From Paraburkholderia panacisoli (GTDB lineage Bacteria; Pseudomonadota; Gammaproteobacteria; Burkholderiales; Burkholderiaceae): a DNA stretch of 64,000 nt. This document shows, piece by piece, positions 1-7,886 of the stretch; within the stretch, counting starts at the first letter, position 1, and each line of letters begins with the position of its first letter. The position numbers and the translations under genes are program-made. Below the pieces are notes generated by a model. It was given only the letters and a program-made list of their open reading frames with translations. It made no database searches and was not told the origin of the DNA. The stretch covers positions 186,001-250,000 of the forward strand of contig NZ_VTUZ01000012.1 in assembly GCF_008369935.1 (NCBI RefSeq). Direction: 5' to 3'.

Positions 1-584
1 CCCTGCTCGTTCTTGCGCAGATACACGCCCATGTCGTGAATCTGCACGGCCGCGCGGTCTTCCTTCGAACCCGACACGGCGATCTTGAACTTGCGCGGCA
101 GCCACGCGAATTCCGGGTGGAACGTCGACCACTGACGGAGGATTTCCGCCCACGGACGCGGATCGACCACTTCGTCCGGCGCCACGCCGGCGAACTGGTC
201 AGCGGTGATGTTGCGGATGCAGTTGCCCGAGGTCTGGATGCCGTGCATCTGCACGGCGGCGAGCTTGCGCAGGATTTCCGGCGTTTCTTCGAGCTTGATC
301 CAGTTGTACTGGATGTTCGAGCGCGTCGAGAAATGGCCGTAGCCGCGATCGTGTTCCCGCGCGATCTGCGCGAGCACGCGCATCTGGTCGCTGCGCAGGT
401 TGCCGTACGGAATCGCAATGCGGTGCATGTACGCATGGCGCTGGTAGTACAGGCCGTTCTGCAGACGCAGCGGACGAAACTCCTCTTCGCTCAATTCGCC
501 CGACAAGCGGCGGCGAACCTGATCGGCGTATTGCGCGACCCGTTCATCGACGATGGTCTGGTCGTACTGATCGTATTGGTACAT
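1..584 (-). CDS. cysI: Sulfite/nitrite reductase hemoprotein, N-terminal part (cut by window edge)
   Basis: Translation from the ATG at 584 gives 194 codons that run off the left edge, so the C-terminal siroheme/4Fe-4S half is not seen. The visible part begins MYQYDQYDQTIVDERVAQYA and contains RLQNGLYYQRHAYMHRIAIPYG-like, FSTRSNIQYNWIKLEE and IQTSGNCIRNIT segments, which match the first ferredoxin-like substrate half-domain of sulfite reductase beta subunits. The family reduces sulfite to sulfide in assimilatory sulfur metabolism. It is transcribed away from the cysB-type regulator at 803, a common arrangement that favours the sulfite over the nitrite reductase reading. Confidence 0.85.
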   Translation of the reverse strand, partial: MYQYDQYDQTIVDERVAQYADQVRRRLSGELSEEEFRPLRLQNGLYYQRHAYMHRIAIPYGNLRSDQMRVLAQIAREHDRGYGHFSTRSNIQYNWIKLEETPEILRKLAAVQMHGIQTSGNCIRNITADQFAGVAPDEVVDPRPWAEILRQWSTFHPEFAWLPRKFKIAVSGSKEDRAAVQIHDMGVYLRKNEQ

Positions 585-802
585 TCGGGACCCCAATTTT
601 TTGGCTGATACACGGCGGTCCGGTTCCGCCGCGCATTGAACATCTGTCTTGGTCAGCAACCGCAAACGAGCGTTTAGACCCATCTCTCATTTGCTTATGA
701 CAAATACAGATATCCATATTGAAAAAGATGGACAGATCGTAATAAACTCGCCTTATATTTCAAACGACTAAAAAATTCTTTTTATATGCGGAGAGGTTAT
801 AT
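585..802. promoter_or_regulatory. Divergent cysI/cysB intergenic promoter region
   Basis: 218 bp between two divergent starts. The half nearer cysB (about 690-800) is clearly AT-rich compared with the surrounding genes and contains TTGAAA at 719-724 and TAATAA at 740-745, a weak -35/-10 candidate with short 15-bp spacing. A GGAGAGG ribosome binding site lies at 789-795 before the cysB start. CysB-type regulators normally bind such regions, so CysB sites are expected here by inference; I could not define one by eye. Confidence 0.45.
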
Positions 803-1744
803 ATGAACCTGCATCAATTCCGCTTCGTCCGCGAGGCTGTGCGGCAGAACTTCAACCTCACCGAAGCTGCCAAGGCGCTGTTTACCAGCCAGCCGGGCGT
901 TTCCAAGGCGATCATCGAGCTCGAGGACGAGCTGGGCGTCGAAATCTTCACGCGGCACGGCAAGCGCGTGCGTTCGCTGACCGAACCGGGACGCATCATT
1001 TTGCAGTCGGTCGAGAAGATACTGCAGGAAGTGGAGAGCCTCAAGCGCGTCGGTAAGGATTACGCAGCGCAGGATCAGGGCAATCTGGTGATCGCCGCGA
1101 CCCACACCCAGGCGCGCTACTCGCTGCCGGCCGCGATCGCCGAGTTCAAGAAACGCTTTCCCAAAGTCCACCTTTCGATCCTGCAAGGCAGCCCGACCCA
1201 GGTCGCCGAGATGGTGCTGCACGACCAGGCCGATCTGGCAATCGCCACCGAGGCGATCGCCAACTATAAGGAACTGGTGTCGCTGCCCTGCTTCCAGTGG
1301 CACCACGTCGCGGTGATGCAGCCGGACCACCCGCTGCTCGACCGCAAACTTTTGGCGCTGGATGATCTGACCCAATATCCGCTGATCACGTACGACAATG
1401 CGTTCGCCGGCCGCACCAAGATCAACGAGGCGTTCCGCCTGCGCGGGCTGCATCCGGACATCGTGCTGGAAGCAATCGACGCCGACGTGATCAAGACCTA
1501 TGTGGAACTGGGGCTCGGCGTCGGCATCATGGCGGATATCGCGTTCAACGCCGAGCGCGATCGCCATTTGCGCGCGATGCCGGTCGGCCACCTGTTCGGC
1601 AGCAACGTGACGCGTGTCGCGCTGAAACAGGGCGCCTATCTGCGCAGCTATGTGTATACGCTCGTCGAGCTGCTGTCGCCGAGCATGAACCGCAAGCTGA
1701 TCGAACAGGCGCTCAAAGGCGAACACGAAACCTACGAACTTTGA
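803..1744 (+). CDS. cysB: CysB-family LysR-type transcriptional regulator
   Basis: 313 aa, the usual length for CysB. The N-terminal winged helix-turn-helix (about residues 1-60; LTEAAKALFTSQPGVSKAIIELE) is followed by a linker helix and an effector-binding domain with the CysB-like THTQARYSLP segment near residue 100 that forms part of the sulfate/acetylserine pocket. The start is supported by GGAGAGG 7 bp upstream. Position next to cysI supports control of sulfur assimilation. Burkholderia carries a second close paralogue (SsuR, sulfonate use), so the choice of CysB rests mainly on the neighbour. Confidence 0.88.
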   Translation: MNLHQFRFVREAVRQNFNLTEAAKALFTSQPGVSKAIIELEDELGVEIFTRHGKRVRSLTEPGRIILQSVEKILQEVESLKRVGKDYAAQDQGNLVIAATHTQARYSLPAAIAEFKKRFPKVHLSILQGSPTQVAEMVLHDQADLAIATEAIANYKELVSLPCFQWHHVAVMQPDHPLLDRKLLALDDLTQYPLITYDNAFAGRTKINEAFRLRGLHPDIVLEAIDADVIKTYVELGLGVGIMADIAFNAERDRHLRAMPVGHLFGSNVTRVALKQGAYLRSYVYTLVELLSPSMNRKLIEQALKGEHETYEL

Positions 1745-1779
1745 TATCACCACGTTTCTCGCTACGGAGACCCTTTTCG

Positions 1780-2940
1780 ATGAAGTCGCATAACAACAAA
1801 CTTCGCGGCGTAGCCGCTCTCGGCGCGCTGTTGCTCGCCACCGCGGCCCATGCCGACCTGAAAGTCGGCATCGATCTGTCGAGCACCGGCCCGGCGGCCG
1901 TGATCGGCATCACCAGCAAGAACGCGATGCTGATGTGGCCCGCGACGATCGCCGGCCAGAAAGCCGACTACATCTTCCTCGACGACGCGTCCGACCCCGG
2001 CGCGGCCGTGCGCAACATCCGCAAGCTGATCAACGAGGACCACGTCGACGTGATCGTCGGCCCGAACATCACGCCGGCCGCGATGGCCGCGCTCGACCCG
2101 GTCGCCGAAAGCCAGACGCCGATGATCACGCTGATCGGCTCGGCCAGCGTGGTGGAGCCGCAGGAAGGCAAGAAGGTGTGGGCCTACAAGATGGCGCAGA
2201 CCGACAGCGCGATGGCCGACGTGATGACGCGCTACATGTCGAACCACAACGTGAAGACGGTGGGCTTCATCGGTTTTGCGGACGGCTACGGCGAGAGCTG
2301 GCTCAACGAGTTCAGCAAGTTCGCGGCGCTGCGCCATATCCAGCTGGTCGCGACCGAGCGCTACAACCGCACGGACGCGAGCGTGACCGGCCAGATTCTG
2401 AAGCTGATGGCCGCCAAGCCCGACGCGATCCTGATCGCAGGGGCCGGCACGCCGACCGTGCTGCCTCAGCGCACGCTGATCGAGCGCGGCTACAAAGGGT
2501 CGATCTATCAGACCCATGGCATCGCCACGCCGGAGTTCATCAAGCTGGGCGGCAAGGACGTGGAAGGCACGCTGTTCCCGACCCAGCCCGTCGTGGTCGC
2601 GCGCTCGCTGCCGGCCGATCATCCGGCGAAGAAGGCGGCGCTCGCGTTCACCAACGAGTATGAGGCGAAGTACGGCGCGGGCAGCGTCACCCAGTTCGCG
2701 GGCGATGCGGCGGGCGTGTATCCGCGTTTGCAGGACGCAGTGGCGCGCGCATTGAAGACCGCGCAGCCGGGCACGCCGGCGTTTCGCGTCGCGTTGCGCG
2801 ACGAACTGGAGCACGCGCACGAACTGGTCGTGCCGAACGGCGTGGTCAACACGAGCCCGAAGGACCACGTCGGTCTGGATCAGCGCGCGAGCGTGATGGG
2901 CACGATCAGGAACGGCAAGTTCGTCTATCTGAGTCAATAA
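1780..2940 (+). CDS. ABC transporter substrate-binding protein, Leu/Ile/Val (Peripla_BP_6) family
   Basis: 386 aa from the ATG at 1780, preceded by ACGGAGA 9 bp upstream; an upstream TTG at 1741 would overlap the cysB stop and add 13 residues in front of the signal peptide, so it is less likely. Residues 1-25 form a signal peptide ending in AAHA. The mature part starts DLKVGIDLSSTGPAAVIG, typical of branched-chain amino-acid/amide binding proteins, with ASDPGAAVRNIRKLI and VDVIVGPNITPA as later family blocks. No permease or ATPase gene is adjacent, so it is an orphan periplasmic receptor and its ligand cannot be told. It begins 35 bp after cysB and may share its transcript. Confidence 0.82.
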   Translation: MKSHNNKLRGVAALGALLLATAAHADLKVGIDLSSTGPAAVIGITSKNAMLMWPATIAGQKADYIFLDDASDPGAAVRNIRKLINEDHVDVIVGPNITPAAMAALDPVAESQTPMITLIGSASVVEPQEGKKVWAYKMAQTDSAMADVMTRYMSNHNVKTVGFIGFADGYGESWLNEFSKFAALRHIQLVATERYNRTDASVTGQILKLMAAKPDAILIAGAGTPTVLPQRTLIERGYKGSIYQTHGIATPEFIKLGGKDVEGTLFPTQPVVVARSLPADHPAKKAALAFTNEYEAKYGAGSVTQFAGDAAGVYPRLQDAVARALKTAQPGTPAFRVALRDELEHAHELVVPNGVVNTSPKDHVGLDQRASVMGTIRNGKFVYLSQ

Positions 2941-3047
2941 GCCGCCGAGGCCGAAGGCCGCCGCGCCGCGCCGCGCACCGGGCGCGACGTGGCGGCGGCG
3001 AAAATTGTTAAAGTAGCAGTCTCTCCCCCGATCAGCAGTCCCACACC

Positions 3048-3308
3048 ATGCGCACCACCCGAGCCATCCATGCTGTCGAACGGCTGAAAACGCGCAGCGG
3101 CAATCCGCAGTTCGCCGCAATCAGCCTGTCCGGCGGCCTGTTCTATCTGGTCGACAAATCGAGCGGCACCGACAAGAAAGTCTCCGATCCGTTGACGCTC
3201 GACGACTTCGTCAAGTTCGTCGATGCGTTCGGCCCGCAGAAACCGCGCAAGGCGAGCAAGCTCGATATCGCGTTTGAAGAGCAGATCAAGAAGAGCAAGG
3301 GCGGGTGA
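3048..3308 (+). CDS. Small conserved hypothetical protein
   Basis: 86 aa, no signal peptide and no membrane segment, rich in Lys, Asp and Ser with a basic C-terminal tail (FEEQIKKSKGG). The composition and codon pattern look coding, and the short fold-like stretch GGLFYLVDKSSGTDKKVSDPLTLDDFVKFVDAFG suggests a small alpha/beta protein. No clear Shine-Dalgarno precedes the ATG. I do not recognise a domain; a phage-like or regulatory role cannot be argued from the sequence. It sits alone between an orphan binding protein and a convergent oxidoreductase gene. Confidence 0.6.
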   Translation: MRTTRAIHAVERLKTRSGNPQFAAISLSGGLFYLVDKSSGTDKKVSDPLTLDDFVKFVDAFGPQKPRKASKLDIAFEEQIKKSKGG

Positions 3309-3379
3309 AGCGGGGATGAGCACGGCGGCGCTAGCTGCGCGACGCGCAAGCGGCGAGAACGAAGCGTTCCGCACATATT

Positions 3380-4531
3380 TCAAGCCCCTTCAATCTCACG
3401 CCACTGCCCGTCCGCCGCGCTGCTCGCCAGCACTGCATCGATGAAGCGCAGCCCCGCCACACCATCATCCACTGTTGTCAGAAGAAGACTTTCCGCAGGC
3501 AACGCGCGGCCTTCGTCCAGTGCTTCGATCTGCAACGCCGCGTCCTTGTACAACTGCGCGAATGCTTCCAGATAACCTTCGGGATGCCCTGACGGCACAC
3601 GCGTCGCGTGCGCGGCGAGCACGCTTTTCACCCGCCCGCGCGTGAGCCGCTCGCTCAACCCGCCCAACGGCGTGAACCACAATTCGTTCGGCTGCTCCTG
3701 ATCGAAAGCGAGGCCGGCCTTCGTTCCATAGACCCGCAGCCGCAACCCATTCTCCGCGCCGCTCGCCACCTGGCTCGCCCATAACATGCCGCGCGCGCCG
3801 TTCGCATAGCGCAGCATCGCCTGCACGTGATCGTCGATGCGCCGTCCGGGCACGAAGGTATGCAGCTCCGCCGACAGCGCCCGAGGCGTCATCCCCGTGA
3901 CGAAGGCCGCGAGCTGATACGCGTGCGTGCCGATATCGCCGAGACAGCCCGCCGGCCCCGCCAGCGCAGGGTCCGTGCGCCAGCCGGCCTGCTTGTTCGC
4001 GCCCCCTGTCTCAACCGGTTCGGCCAACCAGTCCTGTGCGTATTCGACCTGCACCACGCGGATCTCGCCCAGCTCGCCGCGCTCGACCAGCTCGCGCGCA
4101 TGACGCACCAGCGGGTAACCGGAATACGTATGCGTGAGCGCAAACAGCTTGCCCTTCTCGCGAGCGAGCTTCGCGAGCGCTTCGCCTTCGGCGAGCGATA
4201 TCGCCAGCGGCTTGTCGCACACCACGTGGATGCCCGCTTCGAGAAACGCCGTCGCCACCGGCGCGTGCAGATGATTCGGCGTGACGATCGCGACGGCGTC
4301 GATGCCGTCGTCGCGGGCGGCTTCGGCGCGCGCCATCTCGCGCCAGTCCGCGTAGCTGCGCGCGATGCCCGCCTCGGCTGCGCTCGCTTGCGCACGCTGC
4401 GGGTCGGACGATAACGCGCCCGCCACCACTTCGAACCGATCGTCGAGCCGTGCGGCGATCCGATGCACCGCGCCGATGAACGCGCCCTGCCCGCCGCCGA
4501 CCATGCCCAACCTGAGCCTTCTTTGTGGCAT
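3380..4531 (-). CDS. Gfo/Idh/MocA-family NAD(P)-dependent oxidoreductase
   Basis: 383 aa from the ATG at 4531, which has GGAG 8 bp upstream; a longer reading to 4618 adds 29 residues of low-complexity sequence ahead of the Rossmann fold and is rejected. The N-terminus carries the dinucleotide motif LGMVGGGQGAFIG, then VTPNHLHAPVA and CDKPLA (the EKP-type motif with Asp for Glu), followed by a C-terminal alpha/beta substrate domain with GDIGTHAYQLA. Members oxidise sugars, inositols or their derivatives. It is last in the minus-strand sugar unit, after an isomerase and an ABC transporter, so it probably oxidises the imported polyol or sugar. Confidence 0.85.
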   Translation of the reverse strand: MPQRRLRLGMVGGGQGAFIGAVHRIAARLDDRFEVVAGALSSDPQRAQASAAEAGIARSYADWREMARAEAARDDGIDAVAIVTPNHLHAPVATAFLEAGIHVVCDKPLAISLAEGEALAKLAREKGKLFALTHTYSGYPLVRHARELVERGELGEIRVVQVEYAQDWLAEPVETGGANKQAGWRTDPALAGPAGCLGDIGTHAYQLAAFVTGMTPRALSAELHTFVPGRRIDDHVQAMLRYANGARGMLWASQVASGAENGLRLRVYGTKAGLAFDQEQPNELWFTPLGGLSERLTRGRVKSVLAAHATRVPSGHPEGYLEAFAQLYKDAALQIEALDEGRALPAESLLLTTVDDGVAGLRFIDAVLASSAADGQWREIEGA

Positions 4532-4637
4532 CGCCTTCACTCCTTTGCGTTTGACCGCCGCGCAGCTCGCGTGGGCAGGCCGCGCCGCCACGTCGGGGGC
4601 CGCCTCGCATCGCTGCAAACCGCGCCGCGAACTGCCG

Positions 4638-5687
4638 TCAGAGGCCTAACACGCGTTTCACCTGCGCGTCATCGACACCGCTGCCCGCGAAATCGTCGAA
4701 CGCATGCTCGGCGACGCGAATGATGTGCCGCCGAATGAACTCCGCGCCTTCGCGCGCGCCGTCGTGTGGGTGCTTGAGCGCACACTCCCATTCGAGCACG
4801 GCCCAGCCGGGAAAATCGAATTGCGCCATCTTCGAGAAGATCGCGCCGAAGTCGATCTGTCCGTCGCCGAGCGATCTGAAGCGTCCCGCGCGTTCGACCC
4901 AGCCGCTATATCCACCATACACACCCTGCTTGCCGTTCGGCCGAAACTCCGCGTCCTTCACATGAAACGCCTTGATGCGCTCGTTATAGATGTCGATGAA
5001 CGCGAGGTAGTCGAGCTGCTGCAACACGAAGTGGCTCGGATCGTAGAGGATGTTCGCGCGCGCATGCTGCTTCACCGCATCAAGAAAGCGCTCGAAGGTC
5101 ACGCCGTCGTGCAGGTCTTCGCCCGGATGCAATTCGTAGCACACGTCCACGCCGGCCTCGTCGAACGCATCGAGAATCGGCGTCCAGCGGCGCGCGAGTT
5201 CGTCGAACGCCGCTTCGACGAGTCCCGCCGGACGCTGCGGCCACGGGTACAGATACGGCCACGCCAGCGCGCCGGAAAACGACACGTGCGTGGTGAGACC
5301 CAGACGCTGCGACGCCTTCGCCGCGAGCTTCATCTGCTCGATCGCCCACTGCGTGCGCGCGGCGGGGTCGCCCCGCACATGCGGCGCGGCGAAGCCGTCG
5401 AACAGTGCGTCATAGGCCGGATGCACGGCGACGAGCTGGCCTTGCAGATGCGTCGACAGTTCGGTGATGGTCACGCCCGCGTCGTCGACGGTCTCGCGCA
5501 ACGCGTCGCAATAGGTCTGGCTCGCGGCGGCCTGCTCCAGGTCGATCAGGCGCGGGTCGCACGGCACCTGAATGCCCTTGAAGCCGAGACCTGCGGCCCA
5601 CTCCGCCAGATGCGCGAGATTGTCGAACGGCACTTCGTCGCCCATGAACTGGGCGAGAAAGATCGCCGGCCCTTTGATGGTTTTCAT
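4638..5687 (-). CDS. Sugar phosphate isomerase/epimerase-like TIM-barrel protein
   Basis: 349 aa, xylose isomerase-like (AP_endonuc_2) fold. The candidate metal ligands of this family are visible in order: ELHPGEDLHDG, DPSHF, FHVKDAEF and AVLEWECA. Related proteins isomerise or epimerise keto sugars, or act as inosose dehydratase/isomerase in inositol breakdown. The gene lies 106 bp upstream of the Gfo/Idh/MocA gene and 88 bp downstream of the sugar-binding protein gene, all on the minus strand, which suggests one catabolic operon. The exact substrate is not deducible. Confidence 0.82.
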   Translation of the reverse strand: MKTIKGPAIFLAQFMGDEVPFDNLAHLAEWAAGLGFKGIQVPCDPRLIDLEQAAASQTYCDALRETVDDAGVTITELSTHLQGQLVAVHPAYDALFDGFAAPHVRGDPAARTQWAIEQMKLAAKASQRLGLTTHVSFSGALAWPYLYPWPQRPAGLVEAAFDELARRWTPILDAFDEAGVDVCYELHPGEDLHDGVTFERFLDAVKQHARANILYDPSHFVLQQLDYLAFIDIYNERIKAFHVKDAEFRPNGKQGVYGGYSGWVERAGRFRSLGDGQIDFGAIFSKMAQFDFPGWAVLEWECALKHPHDGAREGAEFIRRHIIRVAEHAFDDFAGSGVDDAQVKRVLGL

Positions 5688-5775
5688 CGTCAGGTTCCTC
5701 GAACGAGCGCGCGCCCGCCGCGCGTTGCCGGCGCAAAGTCCGGCGCCGACACGGCGCGCGCGCGAGGAATCGGGC

Positions 5776-6738
5776 TCAGAACGGCGAGTCCGGGAAGTAG
5801 TACTGCTGCGCGTTTTCCTTCGTGATCAGCACTGAAGGAATGATCGTGGTCGGCGGCAGCTTCTCGCCCTTCAGACGCGCTTCGGCGGTCAGCTTGATCG
5901 CGTCGTAGATGAATTTCGGCGAGTACGACACGTCGGCTTTGATCATCGGCGCGCTGTCCATCACATTCTTCACCATGCCCTTCGAGCCCGCACCGCCGAA
6001 CACGATCTTGATGTCGGTGCGCTTGGCCTGATCGATTGCCTTCAGCACGCCGACCGCCATGTCGTCGTCGGCGGCCCATACGGCGTCGATGTGTTTGAAG
6101 CGCGTCAGGTAGTCCTGCATCACCTTGAACGCGTCGTCGCGATTCCAGTTCGCGTACTTGCCGTCGAGAATCTTGATGTCCGGATAGTTCTTCAGCACGC
6201 CGGTGAAGGCGGCCCAGCGCTCGTTGTCGAGCGTGGTCGGAATGCCGCGCAGCGCGACGATGTTGCCCTTGCCGTCGAGCGCCTTGGCCAGATACTCGGC
6301 GGGAATCTTGCCGAACGCGGTGTTGTCGCCCGCCACGTACGCATCCTGCGCGCTGGTGTCGGTCAGGCCGCGGTCGACCACCGTCACGTACACGCCCTTC
6401 TTCTTCACCTGCGCGACCGGCTGCGTGAGCGAAGCCGATTCGAACGGGAAGATCACCAGCGCGTTGATCTTGTTGACCGTCACGAGATCCTGCAACTGAT
6501 TCGCCTGTTCGGGCGCGCCGGCTGCCGTCTTCACGATCACCTTCAGGTCGGGATGCTCTTTCTCCAGATCGGCTTTCGCCTTGTTCGCCCACCAGACGAT
6601 GCCGCCCGTGAAGCCGTGGTCGGCTGTCGGAATCGCGACGCCCAGTATGACCTTGTCGTCGGCAAGCGCGACGCTCGCCGTGCCCAGTATCCCCAACGCC
6701 AGCATGCCGGCGCCGACCGCTCGAATGACCTGCTTCAT
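5776..6738 (-). CDS. Periplasmic sugar-binding protein of an RbsB-type ABC transporter
   Basis: 320 aa from the ATG at 6738, which follows AAAGGAGACACAACC. A signal peptide of about 27 residues ends ASVALA. The mature protein begins DDKVILGVAIPTADHGFTGG and matches Peripla_BP_4 (ribose/galactose-type) receptors; NKINALVIFPFESASL and VWAADDDMAVGVLKAI are conserved family stretches. The permease gene lies immediately upstream with a 134-bp gap that holds a copy of the 49-bp palindromic repeat right before the ribosome binding site. Ligand unknown; xylose-, ribose- or inositol-type sugars are plausible given the neighbours. Confidence 0.87.
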   Translation of the reverse strand: MKQVIRAVGAGMLALGILGTASVALADDKVILGVAIPTADHGFTGGIVWWANKAKADLEKEHPDLKVIVKTAAGAPEQANQLQDLVTVNKINALVIFPFESASLTQPVAQVKKKGVYVTVVDRGLTDTSAQDAYVAGDNTAFGKIPAEYLAKALDGKGNIVALRGIPTTLDNERWAAFTGVLKNYPDIKILDGKYANWNRDDAFKVMQDYLTRFKHIDAVWAADDDMAVGVLKAIDQAKRTDIKIVFGGAGSKGMVKNVMDSAPMIKADVSYSPKFIYDAIKLTAEARLKGEKLPPTTIIPSVLITKENAQQYYFPDSPF

Positions 6739-6753
6739 GGTTGTGTCTCCTTT

Positions 6754-6802
6754 GTCGATTGGAGTTGGCGCTTTAGCGCTTATTCCAATTCCATGCAACG
6801 TA
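6754..6802 (-). repeat. Single copy of 49-bp palindromic repeat in the leader of the sugar-binding protein gene
   Basis: This 49-bp block is related to the five tandem copies at 15993-16237. It contains an imperfect hairpin: an outer arm GATTGGAGT and its near complement ATTCCAATT, and an inner arm GGCGCT-TT-AGCGCT. The outer arm differs from the array copies (GATTGG versus GATCGG) but the opposite arm changes too (CCAATT versus CCGATC), so pairing is largely kept. On the minus strand the hairpin ends only a few bases before AAAGGAGACAC, and the similarity with the other locus runs on through that ribosome binding site. Confidence 0.8.
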
Positions 6803-6872
6803 GTTGCTAAAGTGAGGCGTTCGGGCGCCCCGATTCCCGGACCTGCAGTTGTTGCAGCTTGAAGCGCTAAAG

Positions 6873-7886
6873 CTATCGCCGTCCGCGCTGCACGAACGCG
6901 ACGAAGATAATCACCACGCCCTGCACCGCCGCGTTCAGATACACGCTGATGATGCTGGTCAGATTCAGAATGTTGGCGATCACCGACAGCAGGATCGCGC
7001 CGATCACCGTGCCGATCACGCGTCCTTCTCCGCCCTTGAGCGCGGTGCCGCCGACCACCACCGAAGCGATCGCCTCCAGCTCCCACAAGAGGCCGGTGGT
7101 CGGCGTGGCCGAGCCGAGCCGCGGCACGTACAGCACGGTGGCGACGCCGACGCAGATGCCGAGCAGCACATACGTCACGATCTTCACCGTGTCGACGCGA
7201 ATCGCCGCATAGCGCGCGACCTGTTCGTTCGAGCCGATCGCCTGGACGTGCCGCCCGAAGGTGGTGCGATTGAGGATCAGCGCGCCGCCCGCCGCCACCA
7301 CGAGGAACACCCAGATCGGCACCGGCACGCCGAACAGGCTCGCGTAGTAGACCGGCCCGTATAGATCGGATAACGAATTATCGAGCGTCAACGCGCCGCC
7401 GTCGGCGAGCCACGTGAGCACGGCGCGAAAGATGCCCAGCGTGCCCAGCGTGACGATGAACGGCTCGATGCGTCCTTTGGTAATCAAGAGGCCGTGCGCG
7501 CAGCCGAACAGTCCGCCGAGCACGAACGCCGCGACGATGCCGATCGTCACGATCACGAGCGGCGCGAACGTGTGACCGGCCGCGCCCGCCGCGAGCCCGT
7601 TCATCAGCCAGATCATGCTGCCCGCGATCAGCGCCGCCATCGAGCCGACCGACAGATCGATGCCGCCCGAGATGATCACGAAGGTCATGCCGACCGCGAT
7701 GATGCCGATGAACGACGTGCGTGTGAGCACGTTCATCAGGTTGTCGAGCGTGGCGAAATCGCGGTTCAGCAGCGTGCCGACGATGCACAGCAAAATCAGT
7801 CCGACGAGCGGCCCGAGCGCATACAGTCGATGCGCGAAGCGCAGCGCACGGCCGGATCGCACGGCTTCAGTGGGTGCCGGTCGCAT
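6873..7886 (-). CDS. Sugar ABC transporter permease, RbsC type
   Basis: 337 aa integral membrane protein of the BPD_transp_2 family with about eight to ten hydrophobic segments. Diagnostic stretches are SFIGIIAVGMTFVIISGGIDLSVGS near residues 57-80 and AIASVVVGGTALKGGEGRV near residues 270-290, the latter the coupling-helix region. Its first 20 bases overlap the end of the ATPase gene, a sign of translational coupling. With the ATPase and binding protein it makes up a complete importer for a monosaccharide or polyol. Confidence 0.87.
   Translation of the reverse strand: MRPAPTEAVRSGRALRFAHRLYALGPLVGLILLCIVGTLLNRDFATLDNLMNVLTRTSFIGIIAVGMTFVIISGGIDLSVGSMAALIAGSMIWLMNGLAAGAAGHTFAPLVIVTIGIVAAFVLGGLFGCAHGLLITKGRIEPFIVTLGTLGIFRAVLTWLADGGALTLDNSLSDLYGPVYYASLFGVPVPIWVFLVVAAGGALILNRTTFGRHVQAIGSNEQVARYAAIRVDTVKIVTYVLLGICVGVATVLYVPRLGSATPTTGLLWELEAIASVVVGGTALKGGEGRVIGTVIGAILLSVIANILNLTSIISVYLNAAVQGVVIIFVAFVQRGRR

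Noticed and set aside
1741..1779. TTG start for the Leu/Ile/Val-type binding protein
   Set aside because: It would overlap the cysB stop and place 13 extra residues before a good signal peptide; the ATG at 1780 has a good ribosome binding site.
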